Assembly: GCA_010093685.1 (NCBI GenBank)
Contig: MU006227.1
Coordinates: 62,001 to 126,000 of the forward strand
Direction: 5' to 3'
DNA from: Ophiobolus disseminans
Lineage: Eukaryota > Ascomycota > Dothideomycetes > Pleosporales > Phaeosphaeriaceae
Length of the DNA stretch: 64,000 bases
A program made the position numbers and the translations under genes. Shown piece by piece: positions 1 to 10,558 of this stretch; positions within the stretch are counted from its first letter, which is position 1; each line of letters begins with the position of its first letter. Under the pieces are notes generated by a model. It was not told the DNA's origin. It ran no database searches and saw nothing but the letters and a program-made list of their open reading frames with translations.

Positions 1-2205
1 AGGGCAGCATTCTGTCGCAACTCTTGAAAGACATCAAGGTTGAGTTCTCGCTCGAGTCTGAGGCACAATGCTGCCGCTTCCGGGAGCGCACCAAACTTCT
101 TGAGCAGCTGTGGGATAAGTAGCGAAAGCCGCCTGGCCATGTCTGCTTGATCCTCCTTGTCGCTCTCGCGCTGCGCTTTCGTTCTCTTCTTATCCTTTTG
201 TGTTTCGGCTAGGCGCTGCAGTCGTGATCGGACCACTGCGTTTAGAATGTCCAGCAGGACAGTCTCGTGCTTTTCTTCCAGTTGCGAGTTTTGTCGAAGC
301 ATAGTCTCGGCATCATCGCTGGCCCCATTTCGCGCCGGCTGCGAGTGGTCATAGAGAAGATAGCCTGCCAAGACCTCCCATGACTGGATCTCGGGTATGG
401 CATCGTACAGTGCTTGTGCTGCTAGCGAGTATCGAGACTCTATGCCAGCTTCTATCAGGCCAATCTCAGCACCCGAAGGCACAATCCGTACGATCTGCGA
501 TGGGAGTTCCGCACCGTCCTCGGCGTAAGCTAGTAGTTGTTCGACCAGGCATTTCAGTTTTAGCCACTCGAGTCGGGGGTTGTGGTACTCCTCATTGTCA
601 TCGTCTGGGGGTGCTAGAGCTTCATTGAGCGCATCCTCGCCACCCATGTCTTCCACAGTCGCCTCGTATGCTGCATTGACATTTTCTGCGAAGAATCCCA
701 CGACAGACTTGCGCACTTTCGCATCGGTGTCGAAGATGAGCTTGCCAACCGAGTCGATGTCATCAGGCTCTAAGAAGCCAGCTTCGCGTAGAATGTCTAG
801 AAGGTCGACTGCAGTGGCACGAACATTGTTCTCGGCGTCCCGTGTTGCAATCTCCACGATTCGTGGCCGGAAACGTTCTGTGAAGGTCTTCAGGCCCGCG
901 AGTTTGTCCTTGTCCCGGAAGAGTCGTGCAAGCTGATGAAGGACTTCAATGCGTGTTGGTGGGTTGGGATCTGACAAGACCCAGCCAAGGTAGCGCAGAT
1001 GTGTGCCATCGAAGAAGCGGTCGGGGTAAGTGATGATCCAGTCGGCCAGGGCAACAACGCAGTCGACTCGGATTCTGGGGTCGACATCTCGGTATCGATG
1101 CACGTAGATGACGCTGAACCAGTCGCCCAGAGCAGCATCCACCTTTTGCAGCTTCTCTGTGAATTCATCAACTTCCTTATCTGCAGCTGTCACGCGTGCC
1201 TTGTTGACGCGCGACTTCTTGGACTCGGCCTCGCTTTGGCGCTGTCTCTTAGCTGCGCCTTCAACCAGATCACTAGCGATGGTCGACAGCCCCGTGACAA
1301 TTGCGAGGGACGCGACTGTGCTTGTGTGGCGGAAGGGGCGGTTGCCGGTAGAGGACATGGCACCGAGCCAGACTGAGATGTTCTCGAGCAGGTCGGTGTT
1401 CTCGTACAAGACGCCCGATTGAGCGACCGTCTGGACGAGGGCGAAGAAGAAGCTGTGCAGCGCGTTGCGGAAGGCCTGCCCGCCGCCGTCTTTGGCCTTG
1501 GCAATGAGCGGGTACTCTGTGACTTCATGTGTCTGGAACTCTTCCTGTATCTCGGCCACGCGACTCGGCGCGTTGTCGGGGTCTGCAATGTCGTCCTCGT
1601 CGATGCGGAGGTCGCAGCCGGCAGCTCGCAGCACGAGGTTGACCACCTCGGCTACCGCTCTCGCCTCGTGCTCGTTGAAGCGTGCGACCCAGCTGGCTGC
1701 CACGTCCTCGAGTCGGTCCCCGCTCGCAAATACGTCGGCTATTAGTGGATTAGCTCAGGTCAGTCCTGTGATAGCACAGAAGCATACCATAGAGTCCTTC
1801 CGGCTCGTCCTCTGACACGGCGCTCTTGCGGATGGCGGCTTTGCGCGGTCGCTTGGCCACCTTCTTGGACGCGCCTGCCGCGGGTCGCATGGCCAGGCTC
1901 ATGGTCGCGCCATTCGTCTTGGGCTTCTTCGGCGCGGGCCGCTTCGCTGCCGCTTTGCCTTTCCTCTTGCGCTCTCTCAGCTCTTCCTCGTCGGGCTCGC
2001 CTTCGCTGCTGCTCTCTTCTTCGTCTGATGTCGCCTGGTCTGCCTCGACGCCGCTGTCGTCATTGTCGCCGCGCTTTCGCTTCGTGCTGCCCGTTGGGCT
2101 GGACGGCGCAAACTTTTCCGGCTTCTTGGATACGCGTCCGCTGCGACGGCGAGCGGCAGACGATGCGACATTGCGGACTTCGGAGGCTAAAACCGCCGCG
2201 CTCAT
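1..2205 (-). CDS. SCC3: Cohesin subunit Scc3/STAG (Irr1/Psc3), 5' part, truncated by window edge
   Basis: This is the stromal-antigen subunit of cohesin, which binds DNA and the Scc1 kleisin to hold sister chromatids together in the nucleus. About 718 N-terminal residues are visible and the 3' end lies left of position 1. The start is ATG at 2205-2203. Exon 1 (2205-1788) encodes a basic, acidic-patched, disordered tail with motifs such as RRSGRVSKKPEKF and KRKRGDNDDSGVE. A 49-nt intron (1787-1739, GTATGC...CTAATAG) joins in phase 1 to exon 2. That exon reads through the STAG domain (for example YRDVDPRIRVDCV and LRYLGWVLSDPNPPTR) into HEAT-like helices. The ORF is intact across all visible sequence. 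Family assignment rests on these conserved STAG strings. An upstream in-frame extension of the exon 1 frame exists but lacks support. Confidence 0.93.
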
Positions 2206-2799
2206 GTTGTTTGTGCTCACTGGGTTGCCGCAGGCTGGTGGGGTTGACGCAGCGGTGGCGGCGCGATAATTGGGGTTGAGATGTTTGGAGTGGGGATGAT
2301 GATGGCGACGCGTAGCAACATGAAGTCGCGTTGACCGTGCACGTGCCACGCCCGACATCATCGCCCGCCTAGGCTCCCAAAAATCATCCCCGACCACAAC
2401 TAAGCATTGCAAGTTGGCACTGCCGAAATTCCTACCCGTTTGTGCTCCGTGAGCCTCTCTGGACTAGTATTCCAAAGGACACAGGATATTCGCCTGGGTC
2501 TTATTCCCCCGCTTCAGATAATCCCAGCCCGATCTCACAACCCCGTACCTATTGTCCACTCGACGTACCGGACCACACGATCACAGTCATTGATGAGATC
2601 TCTATAAACAGGGGACGTGATGTACTTCGCACACAATGTCCATATAGATCAACGACTATGCATTGCTGTAGATACCTAAACAAATCCACAAATCTCCTAA
2701 ACAATTGACCCCCAAAGCGCCCCGTTTCTTGGAAGAAAACGTGATTGCAGTGAACGATCTGGTTGAAAAGCCCAGTCGAGCTGATTTCAGATAAACATT
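2206..2799. other. Intergenic, Scc3 promoter to C2H2 gene 3' side
   Basis: No supported gene. It holds the upstream region of the Scc3 gene and the 3' flank of the minus-strand C2H2 gene. Short ORFs here have no recognisable protein features. Confidence 0.6.
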
Positions 2800-4431
2800 T
2801 CATCGACGTTCCTGGCCGACTTGTCCAACGTAATCCCTGATGGCTGCCGAGGCATGTTCTCGCCTCATGTGCCGTTGCAGGTTGTCCTTCCGCGAGAAGC
2901 TCCGCGGACAGTGGGTACACAAGAACAAAGGCTTCTCTCCCTGCTTCGCGTGTACGATTTCGTGACGTCTGAGGTCTTTTCCATAAGGAAACGATTTGCC
3001 ACATGTGGAGCAGATACAACGGCCTGATTGAGGGTTGGATATGGATTCGTCGTCTGTTCTAACAATGGGGTGGTGCATGGAACTCGAGATGGCGTCGTCT
3101 GTTGTGTCTGGCATCTCGGAGAATAACAGAGGCGCGGCTGCTGAAGCGTGCATGTGTGCGTCCCAGATGTGGTCCACGAACTGGTCTGCATTGTCGACCA
3201 CGTCTGAGCAGCAGCCTGTTGCGCAGAGGAGATGAGAGTGCTCCCGCCTGAAGTGATCCCTCCACTTATCCTTGCGGTAGAAACTCGTAGAGCAACTAGG
3301 CACTGCACAAGGAGATTTGCGTACACGGTGCATTTGCTCGTGTCGCAAACAATCTGCTTTGCGCTCAAATGATCTTCTACATGAGGGACAAGTGTACTGA
3401 TCAGCCCTGGCCACTTCAACATGCTCAAAAGAGCGTGACGGAGTGACAGGGCCTGGCGCACGAGCTGAATGATCTGTTGCCGGAGCAAGACTAGAATGGG
3501 GTGGCTCGATCGGCCGGTCTGTGGGATTGGACACGGTTTGGTTGTACGCGTCGTTATCCCATACCTCGTGGGCAAAAGTACTGTTCGAACTCGCGGTGGA
3601 AGGTGCAATGCTGTCGTCCCCATCTCGATCCCTTATAATCACATCGCCGTGAAACCTTTTGCTAAAGTTCTCGCCCTGTATGTGGCTGCGTGGAACAAAC
3701 GGAGTGTGTGGTATCTCGGGATGGCGCTTCCTGTGATGTTTTAACCGAGCGTCGCGGCGAGTGAATGTCATATCACAGGTATGTACTTCGCAGGGATAAG
3801 TTTTCGCAGTGTTTCCTGTGTGCTTAAGTCTCATATGCCTCTGCATGTTCCCCCTGCGGTATTTTCCGTTGAACTCTAGACTGCAGTATCCACAACCAAG
3901 AACGTCTGGGTCTGATCTTACTGGCACACTCGAGACGTCTGCTGACTTGGCATTTGTTCCCTCTTCTGTCTCAGCATCTTCGTTTCCGATACTTCGAAGA
4001 CTGATGCTCCCTCCCGTGGGTAAATACCCCTCGTCTTCGAATGCTGGTGAGATAGGATCGTGTCCTGACTCGGCACTTATTGCTTCTCCTGTCGCAGCAT
4101 GTTCGTATTCAAGATTGCGTAGACTGATGCTTCCTCCGTAGTACACTGTCGAGTCGTTTATTTCAAATGATTGCGAAGCAGGATCGTTTTCTGCGAATCG
4201 AGAACACTCTACTGCCCACGGCTGATAACTTAACCTTTCAAATACATAGCCTGCAGCAGTTTGTGAAGTGAGCGTCACAGGGCTAAACGTGTGATCAGGC
4301 GGAGGCGGTGTCCTCATCTGTCTGTGAAAGCCAACATCTGTTTCGCTGAAACAAGGACGCCATGCTCCCGGAACATCGTTCGCGTGCGCTGGATCGGCGT
4401 CGCCTTCGGCAGCATCCGGCATGTAGCTCAT
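2800..4431 (-). CDS. C2H2 zinc-finger protein with six fingers (probable transcription factor)
   Basis: This is a single-exon 543-residue protein starting at ATG 4431-4429. Six C2H2 fingers lie in three pairs: residues about 180-204 and 214-237, 348-368 and 375-398, 472-494 and 505-526. Examples are YTCPSCRRSFERKADCLRHE and CTHCPRSFSRKDNLQRHMRR. The paired spacing and long acidic, Ser-rich linkers suggest a sequence-specific nuclear regulator; no target can be inferred. The N-terminal half carries an internal duplication: a block starting GGSISLR occurs at residues 99 and 140 with the same downstream pattern. Several linkers between fingers are not the classical TGEKP type. The fingers are certain; the regulatory role is family inference. 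Confidence 0.88.
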   Translation of the reverse strand: MSYMPDAAEGDADPAHANDVPGAWRPCFSETDVGFHRQMRTPPPPDHTFSPVTLTSQTAAGYVFERLSYQPWAVECSRFAENDPASQSFEINDSTVYYGGSISLRNLEYEHAATGEAISAESGHDPISPAFEDEGYLPTGGSISLRSIGNEDAETEEGTNAKSADVSSVPVRSDPDVLGCGYCSLEFNGKYRRGNMQRHMRLKHTGNTAKTYPCEVHTCDMTFTRRDARLKHHRKRHPEIPHTPFVPRSHIQGENFSKRFHGDVIIRDRDGDDSIAPSTASSNSTFAHEVWDNDAYNQTVSNPTDRPIEPPHSSLAPATDHSARAPGPVTPSRSFEHVEVARADQYTCPSCRRSFERKADCLRHEQMHRVRKSPCAVPSCSTSFYRKDKWRDHFRREHSHLLCATGCCSDVVDNADQFVDHIWDAHMHASAAAPLLFSEMPDTTDDAISSSMHHPIVRTDDESISNPQSGRCICSTCGKSFPYGKDLRRHEIVHAKQGEKPLFLCTHCPRSFSRKDNLQRHMRREHASAAIRDYVGQVGQERR

Positions 4432-5373
4432 GAGATACTGTCCTCAGTAAGCTATTGATCTGAGCAGATATTTCGCGGAGAGTACCCCATGTGCAAACCC
4501 GGGGCTCTATTGTGGCGTCCAGAGACTGTGCGCGTCTATCCGCCTTTGAAAGTTGTTGGTGATCTTGCAACGTACTCGTGTGGAGTTGAGGACATCGAAG
4601 TCCTTGTGTATGGAAGAAGATGGGGTTATGGCGTAGCCGCACAGAATTCCGACGGCGCGGAACAAACTGAGATCACGTGTAGAACATCATTTGGATATGA
4701 TTGGCTGTTACAAAAATGGTCACACTTCGAGGCCTAAGTCCTACTCCAACTGCCGCAAACATGCAACACGCGAAATCATGACATTCTACACATGCCCTCC
4801 GATCTTCGAGCATTTGCACTTACCATTGCCTCTGCTCTGCTCACTGTCGTCCCAACGCTGCCTCGTTTCACGTACAAGCGAACGTGACAAGGATTATAAG
4901 AGTGACGTACGAACAAGAGCCCGCGCTAAGGCTACAAACTTTACGTCTTATTGGCTGCATTGTCCTGCTCTCATTTGGTTACCCCTGTCACTTTCGCGTG
5001 TATGTCAAAAGAGATGGGAGATGAGCCTAGCGGCGACGCAGCGGGCAGTCCGCCTGGGAGCTCTCGAGGTGCCGCACCCCACCAAGTTGGTCCCCGCCGT
5101 TACCAGCATTCAACAGCAAACACTCACAAACAGCACCGACCTACGCTCAGCACCAGCATACTCTAGACCTTTTGGCGTCTTGCCCATTTCTAGCATTCAG
5201 CAACATCTTTACCCAGGTAAGAGTTCCATGCGACGCTTCCACCTCACCAGTGATCAGACGATCTGACCGTCATGCACCAGCAGCTAGACCGTACCGCAGC
5301 TCACCATGACTTTTAATCACACCACGAAGTCTCTCAATCAAGGTATGAGCCTCAATTGTTGCTGGCAATCGTG
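4432..5373. other. Intergenic region between divergent genes
   Basis: About 940 bases without a supported gene. They are likely the promoter of the minus-strand C2H2 gene on the left and of the plus-strand unknown gene on the right. A short plus ORF (ATG near 5008) is Ser/Pro/Gly-rich but ends at a stop and cannot be spliced into the downstream ORF in a convincing way. Confidence 0.5.
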
Positions 5374-6220
5374 CGCATGTGCCAAAGTAGTGTGGCCGCG
5401 CTGCCGCCTCGTGGGTTCCGAGTGCTCACGCAACCCGTAGAGAAGGCGGACTCCCCGCCCCGTAGCCCCGCAAAGCCCGACAAGGGCAAGATTGTACGCC
5501 AGGATAGTGGACTCGCAGACGGCAATGCGGGCGAGGCCGACCCTTCGGTGACGGGCAACAAGGGCAAAGGCGTGCGAAAGGACGCTGCACCCGGTGCTGG
5601 AGAAGAGGGTGTGGCGGGGCCCTCGAGGGTTGCTGGTGACCTTCGCGATGGCGATGGCGGTAGCGATAGCGATGCTACCCTCGTTGCCGATGACGGCGAG
5701 ATTGCTCATCGACGCGCTACTGCGCTTGCAGGTATGTCCTGTTTCTTCATCGGTGGATGCAAAAACCTAAAGCTTCTCGCTCGACGAGAACATTGGATGT
5801 TCGACGCTGACGCTTGTGATAGACGTCGAGAATCCTGGACGCTTCGATCCAGCGATCGCTCTGTTGTGTGTCCTGGCGGGCGATCAAGCTCAACTGCGCC
5901 GCCGTGTTGCTAGCCCGGCGGCAATTGCCATGCGCAACAACCACAACGGAATCAATGCTCTGGGGTCGCCAGCAGAGGGCCTCTCAGGGGATACGCCGCC
6001 GCCGCCGACAATCGATGGGAGTCGCCAGCCTCCTGTAATCCAGGAACCAGCCGCCGCCGGGGGTATTCAGGGTCTTGGAGCTCCAGGGCCAGGTGCTCAG
6101 GGAGCGGTTGACGGAATCGACACGGGTGTGGAACCTGCCGACGACAACCATGACGATATCGACATCAAGCAGCTCCAGCTCCCCGAGGGCGACGCTGACG
6201 TATCCATTACGGTGGAGTAA
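5374..6220 (+). CDS. Unrecognised low-complexity protein, one intron
   Basis: I do not recognise this protein. The model starts at ATG 5374. A 92-nt intron (5731-5822, GTATGT...GATAG) joins in phase 1 to a second exon ending at 6220. Both halves stay open in the joined frame, which supports the splice. The product is acidic and rich in Gly, Ala, Asp and Pro: a GKGVRKDAAPGAGEEGV-type stretch, then a DGDGGSDSDATLV acidic run, then a Pro/Gly-rich tail ending DADVSITVE. It has no signal peptide, membrane helix or known fold, so it is likely disordered. An earlier start through an upstream exon was tested and did not keep frame. It could be a lineage-specific gene or a fortuitous open frame. Confidence 0.45.
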
Positions 6221-7045
6221 AGAAGTCGCAGGTCCTGGATGGATACCAAGTGGGACACCTTTCCTACTGTCCTACTGGGCATTCATCCAGAACCACCAAG
6301 CCGTCGCTCTGTTTTTTCTGGAGTTCAGACGGCTCAAGAAGGAGCATGGCACGGTTGCGTGTGGAAGGTAGCTCTAGATTGGTTAAGGACCTAGGTGATT
6401 AATGACGATAACGACACTTATGCCTACCGAGACCAAGAAGCCAGTAGGCCATGATGCAGCATGAGTGAAGACCTTCTCGCTGTTTGTTCGACGACCGCTA
6501 ATTGAAGGTCGAAGAGTGATGTTCCTGATGCGATGTTTGATGATGGTGTTGCTCCGTGGCGTCGTGCAGCAGAGTTCTCGTCGGGAGGTGAGGTGAGGTT
6601 GAGGTGGGGTTGCCATCAAGGTAGGAGAGGTCCATCAGCCCTGGCCTCCGCCACTGAGCCAAACATCCACGTTGAGGTCCATCAGCCCCGGCCTCCCCTT
6701 CGACATCTTGCGTGAGTCTCTACGTGACCACGCCCACGCATTCTCTACATCTCAACAGCACCCTCTTGCTAGCATGTATCTACGATGCAGCATTAATTTA
6801 TAATGTTTCATGTTCAATAGCAGCTGTCTCCAACGATTACTGCAAGCCTTAATGCTGTCGCATAAAAGATATGCAGCCAAAGTTTTCCTTGGCTTTGAAT
6901 CACTAGAAGTCGCTTGTTGTTCTTTGTTGCTTGGTGATTGCAATAAGCTCTTGTCACTGCACTTTAGTATTCCTTATACTACATCAAGGCATACAACTAA
7001 TATAGCTCACTCAAATGCGAGCGGAAGATGCACTGCACGGCAATG

Positions 7046-7168
7046 ACGAGGTGTCTTGGGTCAAGAAAGAGTGCTTCTGCACCTACCGATCATTGTAGTT
7101 AGTATGCACTCCGCTTCTAGAAGTGAATTGCGAGCTGTGTGCGCTTTCCTCAAGCTTGAACAACTCTT
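7046..7168 (+). repeat. Diverged direct repeat, copy 1
   Basis: This roughly 120-bp segment aligns end to end with 7331-7440. The best-kept block is ACTCCGCTTCTAGAAGTGA; flanking parts match at about three bases in four, with small indels. It encodes nothing recognisable. Confidence 0.65.
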
Positions 7169-7330
7169 CCCACCCTTAGTGTCACCGTGGTCCCGGAAGT
7201 GTCGGTTAAAGGTTGTTTGCACTTGGACTTGCAGAGCAGCCATCATTGCGCAGCGGAGAAAACACCAAAAACACCGCGCGTCCTGCTTGAGGTATTTAAG
7301 ACAATGGCCTGGCCGCCGGGGATACGTTCT

Positions 7331-7440
7331 AGGTACGAGGTCTTGTGGGTTAAGAACGAGCGCATCTGTACCCGCCGATCGATCCGTACTCCGCTTCTAG
7401 AAGTGAGCTGCGCGCTTCCCTTGAACTTCAACAACTCTCA
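7331..7440 (+). repeat. Diverged direct repeat, copy 2
   Basis: This is the second copy of the segment at 7046-7168, in the same orientation and about 285 bp downstream. It shares the block ACTCCGCTTCTAGAAGTGA and the terminal CAACAACTCT-like end. Many differences between copies are transitions. Confidence 0.65.
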
Positions 7441-8148
7441 AATCGGTCATGCCTGATGTGCAAACCGATTTCACGAGTCCCTGACTACACACCACGTCTT
7501 CACATAGTTGTCAAACATCCCACCAATCAGAGGCGCAGACCAGGCATCGTGCCGCAATAGGCGTGTGGTAACCGAGAACCTGGTGTCGCAAACGTTCGAG
7601 AACGCCTGAGCGGCGATCTTTTGAGAGCTCTATGCAGCGCAGCTGAAAGGTGCACAACTACTCAAAACTCACTCTCTTGCTCTTCCACAACCTCTTCGAG
7701 CTCCGACAACGCCAACTATCGACGCGCAAGCTGGACCCTTTTGCGCGACTTTCCTTAGCTCTCACTTCGCACCTAGCGGACGCTGTCTGCCTCGAACAAG
7801 TGGAATAGCAGCCTAGCTCCACTTCCCCAGGCCTTGAAACGTACGGGGACCGATTCTTCCAGGCCTGTGCCAGAGGGGGCTGTAAATTAGCCTCGTGTCA
7901 CCTCTATCTTAAGAGTTGTGGAACGCCGGGCCAGGCGCAGGCGGCGCATTGGAAAAAGGCGCATCGTATAACAACAGCAACGGTGTCGACTTTGAGAGCG
8001 AAAAATACTCTTGCGCATCTTCAACATCCATTTGTGCCTCATCAAACTCCAGGAGTTCTTGGTTGCCCCTCGCTCCTCCATTCTCAGGGTCCTGCGAAGT
8101 TCCGGACTAACAGCAGGGATTGGAGCTCGTGCCTGAGCTTGCCCCATC

Positions 8149-9668
8149 ATGGCAGCTTCCGACCACTCCGAATCGCACTCTGCGCAACCTCTTCTTTCGA
8201 ACTTCGATGACATCTCACACGTGGACTCTACGTCTACAAAATCTAGGGATCCATCGCGTGTGTCGTGCCGAGCACTGGAAGATGGTGTCTCTGATTCGGG
8301 AGCCGAGTTCGGGGACTTACGGCGTCAGCGGCGACCAGGAATTTGGCACCGCTTGCGGTCGTTGATGCGAGAAAGGGCGACAGCGCGCAATGCTGGATTT
8401 AAGTGCATGAAGTTGGGTGGTGAAGAAGAGAAGAGTCGGAATTCCATCTGGAGAAGGAGAACGTATTTAGTGATTTCGGTGTCGGTTGTATGCATTTTGT
8501 AAGTCGCTTGTTGCCAGATTTCTTAGCTTCCGCCCGTTTCCGCTGCAGGATGCACGTCTTACACGCATGGGTTCTTCCCTTGGCCCCCAACGCGCATGGT
8601 GGCCTTGCACTTGCAATGTTCCTTCATATCACGGGAGTTCACTATACTGACATACCTAGGGGTCTTCTTTACATCATCAATTTCATTTTCGGCCTCGTGC
8701 CCTTGTTCTGGGACGATCCAGGATCAACGGCGTCATTAGAATGGACTCTGCCCGGGCAAGCCAAGACAGATATCACATCACATCTCCTCGACATCACGCG
8801 CGATGTTACCCCCATCCCATGCCACTCGCACAACGACTACTGGCGCCGTGTTCCACTATATGACGCTTTACGATGGGGCTGCACCGGCGTGGAAGCAGAT
8901 GTCTGGCTATTCGACAAAGAGCTCTTCGTCGGCCACAGCACCAACGCCCTAACAAAAGATCGCACATTCCGAACAATGTACGTTGATCCCATAGTCCGGA
9001 TGCTCGACCTCAAAAACACCAATACCTCCATCGCCACCTCAACCAGCTCCAAAAACGGCATCTTCGACACCGTACCCTCCCAAACCCTCGTGCTACTCGT
9101 CGACTTCAAAAATGACGGCCGTGACATCTTCCCATACGTATCCCAGCATCTAGAAGCGCTGCGCGAAAAAAACTACCTAACGTACTTCGACGGCAAAACC
9201 ACGCACGGACGCGCAGTCACCGTCGTCGCAACAGGAAATGCTCCATTCGACATGATTAACGCAAACAGCACATACCGCGACATCTTCTTCGACGCGCCCC
9301 TCGCATCCATGCCCGACTCCGACTCCACATCCATCCAAGCCCGCGGCGGCGGCCAGGGCACAGTCGGCACGCTACCAAACAGCCACTTCGACTCAACGAA
9401 CTCGTACTACGCGTCCGTCGACTTCCGGCGCGCAATCGGGTTCGTATGGTGGGGCACGTTGTCTTCAAAGCAACTCGCTCTCGTGCGCGGACAGATTAAA
9501 GGCGCGCATCAGCGCGGCTTGAAGGCGCGGTATTGGAGCACGCCCAAGTGGCCGATTGGGTTGCGGAATCGCGTGTGGAGGCTGTTGGTGGATGAGGGTG
9601 TGGATTATTTGAATGGGGATGATTTGAGGGGGATGACGAGTTTGGAGTGGGGAGAGAGGGGGTTGTGA
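8149..9668 (+). CDS. Aim6-like PLC-type phosphodiesterase family protein, membrane anchored
   Basis: The protein has 489 residues in two exons (8149-8498 and 8549-9668). A canonical 50-nt intron (GTAAGT...CTGCAG) lies in phase 2. It resembles the yeast Aim6 family (altered inheritance of mitochondria), a PLC-like TIM-barrel phosphodiesterase group of unknown substrate. Visible family motifs are CHSHNDYWRRVPLYDAL near residue 208, CTGVEADVWL and LVLLVDFKNDG. The N-terminal ~100 residues are hydrophilic. They are followed by a hydrophobic helix spanning the exon junction (YLVISVSVVCIL), suggesting a single-pass anchor. A 60-nt in-frame stretch near 8600-8658 ends in CTGACATACCTAG and could be an optional intron, but its donor (GTGGCC) is weak. 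Coding-strand composition flips from C-rich to G-rich at about 9475. Confidence 0.87.
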
Positions 9669-10029
9669 GTTACGGTGGATGTGCAGTGTTGGAGATTGTG
9701 TTTTTGAGCACGTGTGTATGATGATGTTATGATACCCTGAGTAGAATTTAGATGGTGTGAATATAGCGATTTGCATACTGGAGTGTCGAAGGGGTGCTAT
9801 GTGGATGTGTAGGTGAATGTGGAGGTAAGTTTTCGATGTTTGAAAGCTTATTGAAATGTGTTGAAGGAATGAGTCCTAGAACGCGGAGCGTTTTGGCCTT
9901 GATCGGAGCCTCCGTGCAACAGTTTCGAAGCTATGAGTACCGATAGAACCCCCACCAGAAGCCACCCTATGGCAGTCCAAGGCCCCAAGTAATACCTTTG
10001 GAGTTTAGCTCGCAACCAAAGCTGGTGCG

Positions 10030-10363
10030 CGAGTCCTTTGCGCGTTCTCCAATAACTTTGCAAGCTGGCTTTACGCAGCTTGTTAAAGGTGCAGAGCTTA
10101 TGATACATCAACATGAGCTTATGGCTGCCCCTTGAAGAGCAATTGGCAGCAATGACCAAGCGGAAAACGCGCAAAAGAAAGCGCCTTCAGCACGGTGGTA
10201 CCTTAGAGTATGGTGAGGCAGCAGATCAGGTGGCTGCCAGCGCGTCTTTGCCTGCAAAGGCATCCAAAAAGGCACGTGGTAGTAGTGCTGCTGAGGGAGC
10301 TACAGCAACTCAACGCCGCTGTGGTAACTGTGGTGGTACAGGGCATAACGCAAGAACTTGCTA
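10030..10363 (+). mobile_element. Remnant of a pogo/Fot1-type DDE transposase (C-terminal end only)
   Basis: A plus-strand reading gives FTQLVKGAELMIHQHELM, then after a frameshift near 10131 the basic run KRKTRKRKRLQHGG, and finally CGNCGGTGHNARTC followed by a stop. This order (LVKGAE helix, basic cluster, CCHC-like knuckle at the very C-terminus) is what I know from the end of fungal pogo/Fot1-like DDE transposases. The catalytic domain is missing: upstream sequence to 9840 has no matching frame. No terminal inverted repeats were found. It is therefore an inactive, truncated and frameshifted relic. Confidence 0.7.
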
Positions 10364-10558
10364 GGTAGATGCAGCAGAGGATTCTGAGTCAAGTGCCAGT
10401 ACTCAGTTTATCTTATCAGATAGTGGTAGTAATAATAATAATGATTGAAGTTCATAAGTTGCCTGTGCCAAGCATTCTTGGGGCTTTCGGTGGTGGATAA
10501 CGTTATATCCTTTAAAGAAGAGCATAGAATGAGGCCACTGACAAACTTGCAGAGGCCT

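Larger units (their letters stand above)
6221..8148. other. Gene-poor stretch of about 1.9 kb
   Basis: No supported gene. The stretch contains a short local duplication around 6629-6700 (two copies of a GTCCATCAGCCC(T/C)GGCCTC block) and the two diverged direct-repeat copies listed separately. The last few hundred bases before 8149 are probably the promoter and 5' leader of the Aim6-like gene. Confidence 0.55.

Noticed and set aside
1826..2269. 147-codon plus ORF
   Set aside because: Antisense shadow of the Scc3 first exon; low-complexity Arg/Leu translation of the Lys/Arg-rich tail.
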